Shown: positions 43,919-52,635 of the stretch, one piece after another | Position numbering within the stretch: position 1 is the stretch's first letter | How the letters are laid out: the number at the start of each line of letters is the position of its first letter | Assembly: GCF_003182135.1 (NCBI RefSeq) | Contig: NZ_QGTL01000001.1 | Location: 1 to 64,000, forward strand | Length of the DNA stretch: 64,000 nucleotides | Origin: Nocardia neocaledoniensis | GTDB taxonomy: Bacteria; Actinomycetota; Actinomycetes; Mycobacteriales; Mycobacteriaceae | Direction: 5' to 3' | The notes under the pieces: generated by a model | The model's database searches: none | What the model was told of the DNA's origin: nothing | What the model saw: the letters and a program-made list of their open reading frames with translations, nothing else | Translations under genes and position numbers: made by a program

Positions 43919-44905
43919 ATGCAGGCAGTCGTCATCGACGAGTTCGGCGAACCGAAGGATGTGCTCGGCACGCGGGAGGTGCCCGCGCCGGAGCCGGGAC
44001 CGGGTGAGGTGCGGATCGCGACCATCCTCTCCCCGATCCACAATCACGACCTGGCCATCATCCGCGGCGTCTACGGGTACCGGCCGCCGCTGCCCGCCAC
44101 TCCCGGCACCGAGGCGGTGGGTGTCGTCGACGCGGTCGGCGCGGGCGTCACCGGGCCCGAGGTCGGTCAGCGCGTCGCGGTCGCGGGCGCGCGGGCGGCC
44201 TGGGCCGACTTCTTCCTGGCCCGCGCCGACCAGGTCGTCCCGATACCGCCGAGCGTGCCCGACGAGACCGCCTGCCAGCTGCTGGCCATGCCGTTGAGCT
44301 CGCTCATGCTCTTGGACGACCTGCGGGTGCAACCGGGCCAGTGGATCGCGGTGAACGCCGCGAACGGCGCGGTCGGCCGCCAGGTGAACCTGTTCGCCCG
44401 GCAGCGCGGGGTGCGGGTGCTGAGCCTGGTGCGTGGCCCCGAGTCGGTGCGCGCGCTCGAACAGCTCGGTTACGGTCCGGTGCTCGACACCGAGGTCGAC
44501 GGCTGGGCGGCGCGGGCGGCCGAGGTCACCGGCGGCGAGCCGATCGTGCGCGGTGTCGACCAGGTCAGCGGCCGGGCCGCCGACGCGTTGATGTCGCTGC
44601 TGGCGCCGCGCGGCGAGCTGGTGTCCTTCGGCGCGCTGTCGGGCCAGCCGCTGAGCATCGACACCGGCGCGGTCATCTTCAAACAGGCTGTGGTGAAAGG
44701 CTTCTGGGGACAGCAGCGCAGCGCCGAGATCGATCGCGACGACTACGTGCGGCTGATCACCGAACTCGTCGGCTGGGCCGCCGACGGCACCGTGCGCCTC
44801 GACGTGCAGGCCGAGTTCCCGCTGGACCGGGCCGGCGAGGCCGCCGTCGTCTCCGAGACGCCGGGCCGCAACGGCAAGGTGGTCCTGCGCGCGGGCGCCC
44901 GCTGA
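43919..44905 (+). CDS. Zinc-independent MDR-family enoyl/quinone reductase
   Basis: A 328-residue reductase similar to mitochondrial-type 2-enoyl thioester reductases (MECR) and quinone reductases. It begins MQAVVIDEFGEPKDVLGTREV. The catalytic half contains SPIHNHDLAIIRGVYGYRPPLPATPGTEAVG, close to the MECR pattern with its key tyrosine. The nucleotide-binding part is IAVNAANGAVGRQVNLFARQRGVRVLSLVRG. MECR relatives reduce trans-2-enoyl thioesters with NADPH. A strong terminator follows. Confidence 0.83.
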   Translation: MQAVVIDEFGEPKDVLGTREVPAPEPGPGEVRIATILSPIHNHDLAIIRGVYGYRPPLPATPGTEAVGVVDAVGAGVTGPEVGQRVAVAGARAAWADFFLARADQVVPIPPSVPDETACQLLAMPLSSLMLLDDLRVQPGQWIAVNAANGAVGRQVNLFARQRGVRVLSLVRGPESVRALEQLGYGPVLDTEVDGWAARAAEVTGGEPIVRGVDQVSGRAADALMSLLAPRGELVSFGALSGQPLSIDTGAVIFKQAVVKGFWGQQRSAEIDRDDYVRLITELVGWAADGTVRLDVQAEFPLDRAGEAAVVSETPGRNGKVVLRAGAR

Positions 44906-44937
44906 CCCCGGCGATCGACCGACCCGATCGCGCGATC

Positions 44938-44968
44938 GCGGCCCACGGCGTTCGCCGCCGTGGGCCGC
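44938..44968 (+). terminator. Perfect 13-bp hairpin terminator
   Basis: GCGGCCCACGGCG, a 5-base loop and the exact reverse complement lie 33 bases after the MDR stop codon, before the hotdog gene. This indicates that the thioesterase gene has its own promoter. Confidence 0.75.
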
Positions 44969-45015
44969 GCCGTCTTGGTACCGTCCGCGCACCCCCAGCG
45001 AAGGAGCCGTCCGGC

Positions 45016-45453
45016 ATGACGACACCGCCGAACCCCGACTACGCCCAGGTGGTGCCCGCCGCCGTGCTGTCGATGCCTGCCGCCGCCCACCTCGGTTTCC
45101 GCTTCGGCCGGATCGCGCCCGGCGAAGTGGAACTCGTCCAGCCGCACCGCCCCGAACTCACCCAGCACAACGGCTATCTGCAGGGCGGCGTGCTCGGCTC
45201 GCTGGCGGACTTCGCGGCGGGCTCGGCCGCGGGCACCCTGCTCCCGGTCGGCTGGGTCAACATGACCATCGACTACACCGTGAAGATCCTCGCCCCGGCC
45301 AAGGGCGCCGAGATCCTCGCCAAGGGCCGGGTGGTCAAGCCGGGCGCCACACTGACCGTCGCGGCGGCCGAGCTGTTCTCCGTCGAGGACGGGACCGAAA
45401 CCCTGTGTGCCACCGCGCTGGTCACTCTCCGCAATGTGAACACGGCGGGCTGA
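45016..45453 (+). CDS. PaaI-family hotdog thioesterase
   Basis: A 145-residue acyl-CoA thioesterase of the PaaI type. The hotdog helix and catalytic segment is LTQHNGYLQGGVLGSLADFAAGSAA, with N-G-Y-L-Q-G-G where many PaaI proteins have H-G-G. The following strands (MTIDYTVKILAPAKGAEILAKGRVVKPG) fit the fold. ATG 45016 follows AAGGAG at ideal spacing. Substrate is probably an aromatic or medium-chain acyl-CoA. Confidence 0.85.
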   Translation: MTTPPNPDYAQVVPAAVLSMPAAAHLGFRFGRIAPGEVELVQPHRPELTQHNGYLQGGVLGSLADFAAGSAAGTLLPVGWVNMTIDYTVKILAPAKGAEILAKGRVVKPGATLTVAAAELFSVEDGTETLCATALVTLRNVNTAG

Positions 45454-45462
45454 CCGCCTGCC

Positions 45463-46398
45463 TCAGCGCCGGTCGACGGCCACCGCGGCGTACGGCGTCG
45501 ACGGGGTGGGCGGGGTGTCGAAGCGCGCGTTCGGCAGGTAGAGGCGGTCACCGAACGCGGCGACGGTGGCGGGGACGTCGAAGCGCGGGTCGGTGATGCG
45601 GCGCTCGACGTGCCCCTGCGTTCCAGCGCTGTCGAGGGCGAGGACTGCGACGGCGTTGCGGCGGTTCTGGACGGCGAACAGCGTAGTGCCCTGCAACAGC
45701 AGCCCGTCCACGTCCGGCAGCGATTCGCCGTGCAGGTCGACGCGCGTGGTGACGCCGGTCGCCGGGTCGACGCGGAACAGCTCACCGGTCACCGATTGCG
45801 CGATCAGCAGCGCGCTCCCGTCCGGAGTCCGGACGATCCCGTTGGCGTTGAAGGCCTGAGGGACATAGGCGATGTCACCGCTCAGCGGGATCCGGCGCAC
45901 CGACTCGGCGGGCGGCAAGGCGCCGTCCGGGCCGATGGGGAGGTGATAGAGGACCGGGGCGGTCGAGTCGGTGACCCAGGCGCCGTCGGCGGTCAGCACG
46001 ATGTCGTTGACGAAAGTGTCTGGGCCGGTGGCGAATCGGTAGGTGGCCAGCACCGCGCCGGTCCCGGCGTCGAGCACCCGGAAGTCACCGCCGGTGCCGC
46101 CCGCCACGAAGAGCCTGCCGCGATCGTCGAGCTGCAAGCCGAGCGCGGGTGTCCCCGGCCCTCGGCTGAGCAACTGCCCCTGCCCGGTGACGAGGTCGGC
46201 GCGATAGATCGACCCGTCGGCCATGGAACCGAAATAGGCCACCGGCAGCGTCCCGATGGCGATCCCCTCGGCCTGGAACCCGTCGGGCAGCCCGATCGTG
46301 GTGGGAAACAACGGTCCCTGCGCGACCGCGTGGTCGACGGGGAGCAGGACGGCCGCGGCGACGGCGACCGATCCGAGGAGGCGTAGCGCGATGTTCAT
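45463..46398 (-). CDS. Secreted SMP-30/gluconolactonase-like beta-propeller
   Basis: A 311-residue exported protein. The signal peptide is LLGSVAVAAAVLLPVDHAVAQ. The mature part has repeated propeller blades, such as LGLQLDDRGRLFVAGGTGGDFRVLD, NDIVLTADGAWVTDSTAPVLYHL and ANGIVRTPDGSALLIAQS, as in SMP-30/strictosidine-synthase-like proteins, which often hydrolyse lactones or bind metals. The asparagine and aspartate residues at blade edges could ligate a metal. It is divergent from a LysR gene, whose candidate operator lies between them. Confidence 0.8.
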   Translation of the reverse strand: MNIALRLLGSVAVAAAVLLPVDHAVAQGPLFPTTIGLPDGFQAEGIAIGTLPVAYFGSMADGSIYRADLVTGQGQLLSRGPGTPALGLQLDDRGRLFVAGGTGGDFRVLDAGTGAVLATYRFATGPDTFVNDIVLTADGAWVTDSTAPVLYHLPIGPDGALPPAESVRRIPLSGDIAYVPQAFNANGIVRTPDGSALLIAQSVTGELFRVDPATGVTTRVDLHGESLPDVDGLLLQGTTLFAVQNRRNAVAVLALDSAGTQGHVERRITDPRFDVPATVAAFGDRLYLPNARFDTPPTPSTPYAAVAVDRR

Positions 46399-46456
46399 GT
46401 CCTTTATCGAAGACCTTCGCGATCAATGAATCCAACACATGTTTGTCACCGAAGCG

Positions 46457-46471
46457 ATCGTGATTCACGAT
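46457..46471. promoter_or_regulatory. LysR-type T-N11-A palindrome
   Basis: ATCGTGA-T-TCACGAT is a perfect inverted repeat containing the LysR box pattern T-N11-A (T46458 to A46470). It ends seven bases before the LysR ATG at 46478, as expected for an autoregulatory and divergent control site. It argues against the longer LysR start at 46439. A weaker dyad, CGAAG-AC-CTTCG, lies at 46408-46419. Confidence 0.55.
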
Positions 46472-46477
46472 GATTGG

Positions 46478-47359
46478 ATGGAGTTGCAGCAGCTGCGTTA
46501 TGTCCTGGCCGTGGCCGAGACGAACAGCTTCACCAGGGCCGCCGAGCGTTGCCTGGTGGTGCAGTCCGCGCTGAGCCACCAGATCGCCAAGCTGGAACGC
46601 GAACTGGGCGCCCCGCTGTTCGAGCGGACCAGCCGTCGGGTGCGGCTGACCCCGGCCGGCGCGGCGTTCCTCCCTGCCGCCCGGCAATGCCTCGAGGCCG
46701 CCGAACGCGCGGGCGCGGAGGTCGCGGCCGCGATCGGCGAGGTGCGCGGCAGGCTCGCGGTCGGCCTGATCCCGACCGTCGCCGCGGTGGATCTGCCCGT
46801 GGCGCTCGGCGCGTTCCGTGCCCGTCACCCGGCGGTGCGGATCAGTCTGCGGGTCGGGGCGAGCGAGGACCTGGCCGAGCAGGTCGAGCAGGGCGCCCTG
46901 GACGTGGCGTTCCTCGGCATGCCGACCACCGTGCGCCCACGCGGGGTCGCCGTCCACGAACTCGCGCGCGACCGGCTCGTCGCGGTGGTCGCACCGGGGC
47001 ATCGGCTCGCCGCCGCCGGCGAGGTCGACCTGCGCACGCTGGCCGATGAGGTCTTCGTCGATCTCCCGGCGGGCACGGCGGGCCGCGTCCAATCCGATCT
47101 CGCCTTCACCGCGGCTGGACTGACCCGCGATGTCGCCTTCGAGGTCACGACCGCGGACTACATCGCGCGCCTGGTCGCCGCGGACCTCTGTGTGGCCATG
47201 CTGCCGAAAGCCCATGCGCCACAACTCGTCGGCGTGCGCGCGATCGAGATCACCGACGCGCCCACCCGGGTGGAGTACGCCGTCTGGAGCCGGACGGGTC
47301 GCAGTCCCGCCGCCACGGCACTGCTCGCCGCCCTCGACATCCCGACCGAGAAGCACTGA
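46478..47359 (+). CDS. LysR-family transcriptional regulator
   Basis: A 293-residue LTTR. The N-terminal winged helix-turn-helix (MELQQLRYVLAVAETNSFTRAAERCLVVQSALSHQIAKLERELGAPLFERTSRRVRLTPAG region) is canonical. The effector domain begins GRLAVGLIPTVAAVDLP. It is divergent from the secreted propeller gene and probably regulates it. ATG 46478 is chosen over 46439 because a palindrome lies between them. Confidence 0.93.
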   Translation: MELQQLRYVLAVAETNSFTRAAERCLVVQSALSHQIAKLERELGAPLFERTSRRVRLTPAGAAFLPAARQCLEAAERAGAEVAAAIGEVRGRLAVGLIPTVAAVDLPVALGAFRARHPAVRISLRVGASEDLAEQVEQGALDVAFLGMPTTVRPRGVAVHELARDRLVAVVAPGHRLAAAGEVDLRTLADEVFVDLPAGTAGRVQSDLAFTAAGLTRDVAFEVTTADYIARLVAADLCVAMLPKAHAPQLVGVRAIEITDAPTRVEYAVWSRTGRSPAATALLAALDIPTEKH

Positions 47360-47385
47360 CGGCCCCGCCGACGTCGACGGGGCCG
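47360..47385. terminator. Bidirectional hairpin terminator
   Basis: CGGCCCCG and CGGGGCCG pair around a 10-base loop that is itself partly palindromic. It is immediately behind the LysR stop and 16 bases before the convergent P450 stop. Confidence 0.75.
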
Positions 47386-47400
47386 GGCACAGCGCACCAC

Positions 47401-48648
47401 TCAGGCCGGCGTGACCGCCACCGGCAGCGACTCCAGACCGCGGATGACGACATTCGGCTTGAACGGCGGATTCTCACTCCGCAGCTCCAGCGAGCCGACC
47501 TTGCGCAACAGCACGTCGAGCAGGATCTCCATCTCCAGCAGCGCCAGCGGGGCGCCGAGGCAGTAGTGGATGCCGAGGCTGAAGCCCAGGTGCTTCTTGG
47601 CCGGGTTCTTCGGATCGGAGTAGCGGGTCACGTCCACCCGCTCCGGGTCGGGGAAGGCGGCCGGATCGTGATTGCTCGAATTGATCAGCACCACCACGCC
47701 TTCGCCCTGCTCGAACCGGTGCCCGGCCACGGTGATCGGCCGGGTCGCGGCCCGCGTGGTGATCTGCACCGACGGGTCGAGGCGCAACAGTTCGTCGGGG
47801 GTGTGCGCGAGCATCTCGGGACGCTCGCGCAGCACCCGGACCTGGTCGGGGTTGCGCAGCAGGCGCAACATGCCGGTGCCGATGAGATTGGCGGTGGTCT
47901 CGTGCCCGGCCACGAAGGTGGTGATGCAGGTGGCGAGCAGCTCCTGCTCGGTGAGCACGTCGCCGCGGTCCTCGACCTGCGACAGCGCGCTGAGCAGATC
48001 GTCGCGCGGGTTGACGCGGCGTTCGTTGAGCAGCTCACGGAAGTAGCCCATGAATCCGCGCGAGGCCGCGCTGCGCGCCCGCAGGCATTCCTCGGGCAGC
48101 GTGTAGTCGTGGTCGAAGCCGCGGGCAAGGTCCTGCGACCAGCGGTGCACCTGGTCGTAGGCCTCCTTCGGCACGCCGATCAGCTCGCAGGCGATGATCA
48201 GCGGCAGCGGGTAGGCGATCAGCTCGACGAGGTCGAACTCGCCCGCGGCCACGGCGTCGTCGACGAGCTGCTCGCACAGTTGCTCGATCCGCGGGCGCAG
48301 CCGGGTCACCATGCGCGGGGTGAAGCCCTTGGTGACGAGGTTGCGCAGGCGGGTGTGATCCGGCGGCTCCATCCACAGGAACGAGGTGGGCAGTTCCTCG
48401 GGGGCGTTCTCCGGCGAGACCGTCGGGTGCATCATCGCCGCTTCCTCGGCGTGGCTCCACGCGGTGGTGGACAGCACCGCCGCGCAGTCCTCGTAACGGG
48501 TGAGCACGTGGTGGCCGAGCGGGGTCTGGTGGATGGGGCCCGCCTCGCGCAGCACGCGGGCGGGCGTGTAGGGGTCGGCGCGCCCGTCGGGCCCGAACAG
48601 CTGGACCAGGGCGGTCTGGACGGCGTCGGTGTCGATCGTGGAGGTCAT
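47401..48648 (-). CDS. Cytochrome P450 (cluster P450-1)
   Basis: A 415-residue soluble bacterial P450. The I-helix oxygen-binding motif is VAGHETT, the K-helix is DELLRLDP (E-x-x-R) and the heme loop is FSLGIHYCLGAPLALLE. The segment SFLWMEPPDHTRLRNLVTKGF is shared with P450-3 of the same operon, so the two may be paralogues. It would need ferredoxin and reductase partners, and neither is in this operon. It is the last gene of the minus-strand operon, 25 bases after the FAD enzyme gene. Confidence 0.95.
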   Translation of the reverse strand: MTSTIDTDAVQTALVQLFGPDGRADPYTPARVLREAGPIHQTPLGHHVLTRYEDCAAVLSTTAWSHAEEAAMMHPTVSPENAPEELPTSFLWMEPPDHTRLRNLVTKGFTPRMVTRLRPRIEQLCEQLVDDAVAAGEFDLVELIAYPLPLIIACELIGVPKEAYDQVHRWSQDLARGFDHDYTLPEECLRARSAASRGFMGYFRELLNERRVNPRDDLLSALSQVEDRGDVLTEQELLATCITTFVAGHETTANLIGTGMLRLLRNPDQVRVLRERPEMLAHTPDELLRLDPSVQITTRAATRPITVAGHRFEQGEGVVVLINSSNHDPAAFPDPERVDVTRYSDPKNPAKKHLGFSLGIHYCLGAPLALLEMEILLDVLLRKVGSLELRSENPPFKPNVVIRGLESLPVAVTPA

Positions 48649-48673
48649 GGGTGGGTCTCCTCGCGAAGGGTGG

Positions 48674-49966
48674 TCAGGACAGGAGGATGCGGCGCAGCGT
48701 GCCCGGCGCGGTGAGCGCGGTGGGCGGGTCGACCAGGTGGGCGACCCGCAGGAAGGTCCTGGCTACGCGCGGATCGTGGTGGGCCACGCGCTGCACCCTG
48801 GTCACGAAGACATCGGTGAGCCGGGTGCGCAGGGTGCGCCTGCCCTCGACGCCGGGATGGCGCAGATCCGAGCCCGCGGCCAGTTGCCAGGCCACCGCCA
48901 CCGCGTCGGCCGCGGTCGCGTAGAAGCGCGCGGGGAGGTCGTCGGCGTCGAGACTGTCGCGCAGGGCGGCGGCTTGCAGGGCGGCCACGGTCATGCCCTG
49001 GGCGTAGAGCGGATTGAACGCGCACTGGGCGTCGCCGAGCACCACGAGCCCCGCGGGTGGGGCGCTCTGGCGATCGAAGCGCCTGCGCACGGCGGTGCGG
49101 AAGCGGTACGGGACCGGCTCGCCCAGGGCGTCGGAGCCGACGACGATGGTGTGGATGTCGGGCGCCGACAGCGACGCGGCGTAGTCGCGGAAGCCCTGAT
49201 CGTCGGTCGGTGGATGGTCGCCGAGCATCCCGGCGAGGGTGACGTGCCAGCGGTCGCCCTCCACCCGCACCGCGCCGCCGCCGCGCCCGTCGGCGCCGGT
49301 CGACACGATCACCGACGCCTGCCCACCCAGCTGGCCGGGCCGGTGCCGGAAGAACCGCGACGCGTAGCCCAGATCCACGTCGAGGCGTTCCTCCTCGGGC
49401 ACCTCCGCGCCGATCTCGTCGAGCCACTGGGTGATTCGTGACCCGCGGCCGCTGGCATCGACGATCAGATCGGCGGCCAGGGTCTGCTCGCCCGCCGGCC
49501 CGGTGACCCGGACGGCGCGGACCCGCTCGGCGTCACCGACCAGGCCCTGCGCGGTCGTCCTGGTCAGCAGTTCGATGCCCCGCGTCCGCAGAGTGCGTCT
49601 ACGGAGGACGGTTTCGAGCAGTGAGCGGGTCGCGATCAGCGAGGTGAGTCCGGTCGCGCCCGCCGCCAGCCGGGACCCGCCGACGTACCAGCGGGTGCCG
49701 ACGAGCACCTCGGCCACGGTCGCGCCGTCGGAGACCGCCTCCTCGGTGAAGCCCGGATACAGCTCCTCCATGATCCGGCGGCCCCGGTCGAGCAGTCCGT
49801 GCAGGTGCCAGGCCTGCGGAACACCGCGGCGCACGGTCTCTTTCGCGTCCAGCTCGTCGCGTTCCACCAGGGTGACCCGGTCGAACCGCTCGGCGAGCAC
49901 CCGCGCCGCCAGCAGCCCGGCGACCCCGGCGCCGAGGACGAGCGCGTGCCGGCGCGGCGCGGTCAC
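48674..49966 (-). CDS. FAD-dependent oxygenase/oxidoreductase of the PHBH-halogenase type
   Basis: A 430-residue flavoprotein. The N-terminal FAD motif is ALVLGAGVAGLLAARVL (GxGxxG), followed by VERDELD. The middle part has DLIVDASGRGSRITQWL, and the second FAD motif is VVLGDAQCAFNPLYAQGMT (GD-x6-P type). It resembles flavin hydroxylases and epoxidases that act on lipophilic substrates. It is not a ferredoxin reductase. Start GTG 49966 overlaps the stop of the upstream P450 gene as GTGA. Confidence 0.85.
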   Translation of the reverse strand: MTAPRRHALVLGAGVAGLLAARVLAERFDRVTLVERDELDAKETVRRGVPQAWHLHGLLDRGRRIMEELYPGFTEEAVSDGATVAEVLVGTRWYVGGSRLAAGATGLTSLIATRSLLETVLRRRTLRTRGIELLTRTTAQGLVGDAERVRAVRVTGPAGEQTLAADLIVDASGRGSRITQWLDEIGAEVPEEERLDVDLGYASRFFRHRPGQLGGQASVIVSTGADGRGGGAVRVEGDRWHVTLAGMLGDHPPTDDQGFRDYAASLSAPDIHTIVVGSDALGEPVPYRFRTAVRRRFDRQSAPPAGLVVLGDAQCAFNPLYAQGMTVAALQAAALRDSLDADDLPARFYATAADAVAVAWQLAAGSDLRHPGVEGRRTLRTRLTDVFVTRVQRVAHHDPRVARTFLRVAHLVDPPTALTAPGTLRRILLS

Positions 49967-51186
49967 AGGGTCACCGGGAGATGCCGGATGCCACGGTGGA
50001 TCAGGCTGGGCCGGTACTCGACCGGCTGCTCGGCCAGGGCCAGCTCGGGCGCCCGGTCGAGCAGGGTGCGGATCGCGGCCTCTGCCTCGATGCGGGCCAG
50101 CGGCGCGCCGACGCAGTAGTGGATGCCCAAACTGAAGCCGAGATGCTTACGCGGCGGACGGTTTCCGGTGAAGCGGGTGATGTCGAAGGTGTCGGGGTCG
50201 TGATAGACCCGCTCGTCGCGATTGGCCGAGCCGGTGAGCACGACGACGCCGTCGCCGCGGCGGAAGCTGTGCTCGCCGACCCGGGTGTCGGCCAGCGCCA
50301 CCCGGATCGTGAACTGGGTGGGCGCGTCGTAGCGCAGCATCTCGTCGATGGCGGGCCCGATCAGCTCCGGCCGCGCGCGCAACAGCGCGAGCTGGCCGGG
50401 ATGGCGCAGCAGGGCGAGCATCCCGTTGCCGATCAGGTTGATCGAGGTCTCCATGCCCGCCACGAGCAGCAGCAGCGACATCCCGATCACCTCGGGCTCG
50501 GTGAGGAAGTCACCGTCCACACTGGCCGCGACGAGTTCACTGAGCAGGTCGGTGCCGGGCCGCTGCTTCTTCTCGGCGATGAGCCGGGCGAAGTGGCCCA
50601 TGCAGGCGATGGCCGCGTCGGTGCGGGCGCTGATGTCGTCGGGCCCGAGCAGCGAGTCGGGGTCGCTGCCGCGCGCGATGGCCAGCTGCCAGGCACGGAA
50701 GCTCGGGCCGTCGGCGGCGTCGGCGCCGAGCAGCCGCACCGCGACCATGGCCACGGCCAGCGGGACCGCGAGATCCTCGAGCACGTCGAGTTCGCCGCGC
50801 TCGAGCGCCGCGTCGACCAGGCCGTCGACCACCGTGCCCGCCACCGGCGCCATCTCGCCGATCATCCTGGGGGTGAACGCTTTCGCCACCAGCTTGCGGT
50901 AGCGACCGTGCTCGGGCGGGTCCATGCGGACGAACGAGCCGGGGATGGCCGCGCTGGTGTCGCGGAAGGGGCTGATGCCCGCCGCGTAGCCGTGACCCCA
51001 GTCGGCGCCGGTGAGCACCGCGGCGCACTCCTCGTAGCGGGTCACCAGCCGCACCGGCACATCGTCGAGCGAGTACGGGAACAGCGGGGTGGCGGTGCGT
51101 ACCCGGGCGTAGGCGGGATACGGGTCGGCGCGGTGCTCGGGCGCGAAGGCGTCGAAGGTGAGGTCGGCGGGGACAGCGGTACTCAT
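49963..51186 (-). CDS. Cytochrome P450 (cluster P450-2)
   Basis: A 407-residue P450. The I-helix motif is VAGMETS, with methionine where the others have histidine. The K-helix is DEMLRYD and the heme loop FSLGIHYCVGAPLARIE. The substrate-recognition region differs strongly from P450-1 and P450-3 (SFVRMDPPEHGRYRKLVAKAF). ATG 51186 overlaps the stop of P450-3 as ATGA. Together with the neighbouring genes this points to successive oxidations of one intermediate. Confidence 0.95.
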   Translation of the reverse strand: MSTAVPADLTFDAFAPEHRADPYPAYARVRTATPLFPYSLDDVPVRLVTRYEECAAVLTGADWGHGYAAGISPFRDTSAAIPGSFVRMDPPEHGRYRKLVAKAFTPRMIGEMAPVAGTVVDGLVDAALERGELDVLEDLAVPLAVAMVAVRLLGADAADGPSFRAWQLAIARGSDPDSLLGPDDISARTDAAIACMGHFARLIAEKKQRPGTDLLSELVAASVDGDFLTEPEVIGMSLLLLVAGMETSINLIGNGMLALLRHPGQLALLRARPELIGPAIDEMLRYDAPTQFTIRVALADTRVGEHSFRRGDGVVVLTGSANRDERVYHDPDTFDITRFTGNRPPRKHLGFSLGIHYCVGAPLARIEAEAAIRTLLDRAPELALAEQPVEYRPSLIHRGIRHLPVTL

Positions 51187-52421
51187 CGGCCCTCCAGGCT
51201 GATTCGCAGTTCGGACATGCCGCGCACGACCACGTTCGGGCGATACGGCGGCTCGGCGAGCAGCTGCATCCGCTCGACCCGGGTGGCGACGGCGCGCAGC
51301 ACCGCCTGCATCTCGAGGCGGGCCAGCGGCGCGCCCAGGCAGTAGTGCAGGCCGAGGCCGAACGACAGGTGCCGTTCGGGGCGCCGGCCCGGCAGATAGC
51401 GGCCGATGTCGAAGCGGTCGGCCTCGGGGAAGGCCTCCGGGTCGCGGGCGGCCGAGCCGATCAGCACGATCACCGCGTCGCCGGGGACAAACGTCTTTCC
51501 GGCCAGCTCGATCTCATGGCGGGCGGTGCGGGTGGTCAGGTGCACGGGCGGGTCGTAGCGCAGCACCTCGTCGACGGCGGGACCGCACAGCGCGGGGTCC
51601 TCGCGCAGCCGCTGGAACTGGTCGGGATGCCGGATCAGCGCCAGCAGTCCGTTGCCGATGAGGTTGACCGTGGTCTCGTGCCCGGCCACGACGAGGATCA
51701 GCAGGGTGCCGATCAGTTCGGTGCGGGTCAGCCGGACACCGGCCTCCTCGGCGTGCACCAGCGCGGTGATCAGGTCGTCGCGCGGGTCGGCACGCCGCTG
51801 GGCGACCAGATCGCCGAAGAACTCGTCGAACGCGTGCACGGCCGTGGAGCGCGCCGCCAGTTCGGCCGGGCTCAGCAGGGTGTCGGGGTCGAGGCCACGC
51901 GCGATGTGCGCGGAGATCTCGCGCACGTGGGCGTGGGCTTCGGCGGGGACGCCGAGCAGTTCGCAGATCAGCGTCAGCGGCACCGGGTAGGCCAGTGCCT
52001 CGAGTACGTTCGTCTCGCCGTCGGCCAGCATGGCGGTGAGCAGCCCGCCGACGAGCCGGTCGGCGCGTTCGTGCAGCCCGGCGACGGTGCGGGCGGTGAA
52101 CGCCTTGCCCACCAGACCGCGCAGGCGGGTGTGGTCCGGCGGCTCCATCCACAGGAACGAGCCGGGCAGCTCCACATCGCTGTCGCCGTGCAGCAGCTCC
52201 GGTTCCTCGGCGTGGCTCCAGCGCGGATCACTCAGGATGGCCTGGGCCTGCGCGTGCCGCGGCACCAGGTGGGTCTCGCGCGGGCCCGGCACGAACGGGC
52301 CGGCCGCGCGCAGGGTTTCGTAGCTGGGATACGGGTCGTGGCGGCAGTGCGGCGCGACGCTCTCCAGCACCGCGATCTGCACCGGGGTCGGGTCCTCGAC
52401 CGCGACATGATCGGTAGTCAC
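51183..52421 (-). CDS. Cytochrome P450 (cluster P450-3)
   Basis: A 412-residue P450. The I-helix is VAGHETT, the K-helix DEVLRYD and the heme loop FGLGLHYCLGAPLARLE. It is first in the four-gene minus-strand operon P450-3, P450-2, FAD oxygenase, P450-1. It is divergent from the fatty acyl-AMP ligase gene, with about 210 bases of unusually AT-rich promoter DNA between them. Confidence 0.95.
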   Translation of the reverse strand: MTTDHVAVEDPTPVQIAVLESVAPHCRHDPYPSYETLRAAGPFVPGPRETHLVPRHAQAQAILSDPRWSHAEEPELLHGDSDVELPGSFLWMEPPDHTRLRGLVGKAFTARTVAGLHERADRLVGGLLTAMLADGETNVLEALAYPVPLTLICELLGVPAEAHAHVREISAHIARGLDPDTLLSPAELAARSTAVHAFDEFFGDLVAQRRADPRDDLITALVHAEEAGVRLTRTELIGTLLILVVAGHETTVNLIGNGLLALIRHPDQFQRLREDPALCGPAVDEVLRYDPPVHLTTRTARHEIELAGKTFVPGDAVIVLIGSAARDPEAFPEADRFDIGRYLPGRRPERHLSFGLGLHYCLGAPLARLEMQAVLRAVATRVERMQLLAEPPYRPNVVVRGMSELRISLEGR

Positions 52422-52499
52422 CGGCAGCTCCTAGGGGCGATTTCGGTGCGGGGATTTCGCCGCTCATCGTCGTCGCGCCGAGGCCGCGAATTCGCACAG

Positions 52500-52524
52500 T
52501 ATCGCCTGCTCCGATCGGGCGATA
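52500..52524. promoter_or_regulatory. Inverted repeat 1 in the divergent cluster promoter
   Basis: TATCGCC-N11-GGCGATA is a perfect 7-base inverted repeat in the divergent promoter of the P450 and acyl-AMP ligase operons. A second repeat with the same 11-base spacing lies 31 bases further on. No regulator gene is within the cluster. Confidence 0.45.
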
Positions 52525-52554
52525 GCCGAATATCTTTATCAGGCAGTGCAATTG

Positions 52555-52577
52555 GCCGATCGACGGTGATTATCGGC
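52555..52577. promoter_or_regulatory. Inverted repeat 2 in the divergent cluster promoter
   Basis: GCCGAT-N11-ATCGGC is a perfect 6-base inverted repeat with the same spacing as repeat 1. It sits upstream of the acyl-AMP ligase start, in the most AT-rich part of the gap. Confidence 0.4.
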
Positions 52578-52635
52578 GCGCGTATTTCGTTGTTCGTTCA
52601 GCGCGATGTCATATGCCGCTGTTGTCGTTTCCGGC

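Noticed and set aside
52606..52635. Longer start for the acyl-AMP ligase
   Set aside because: It is possible, but no ribosome binding site is seen and the added ten residues have no FAAL character.
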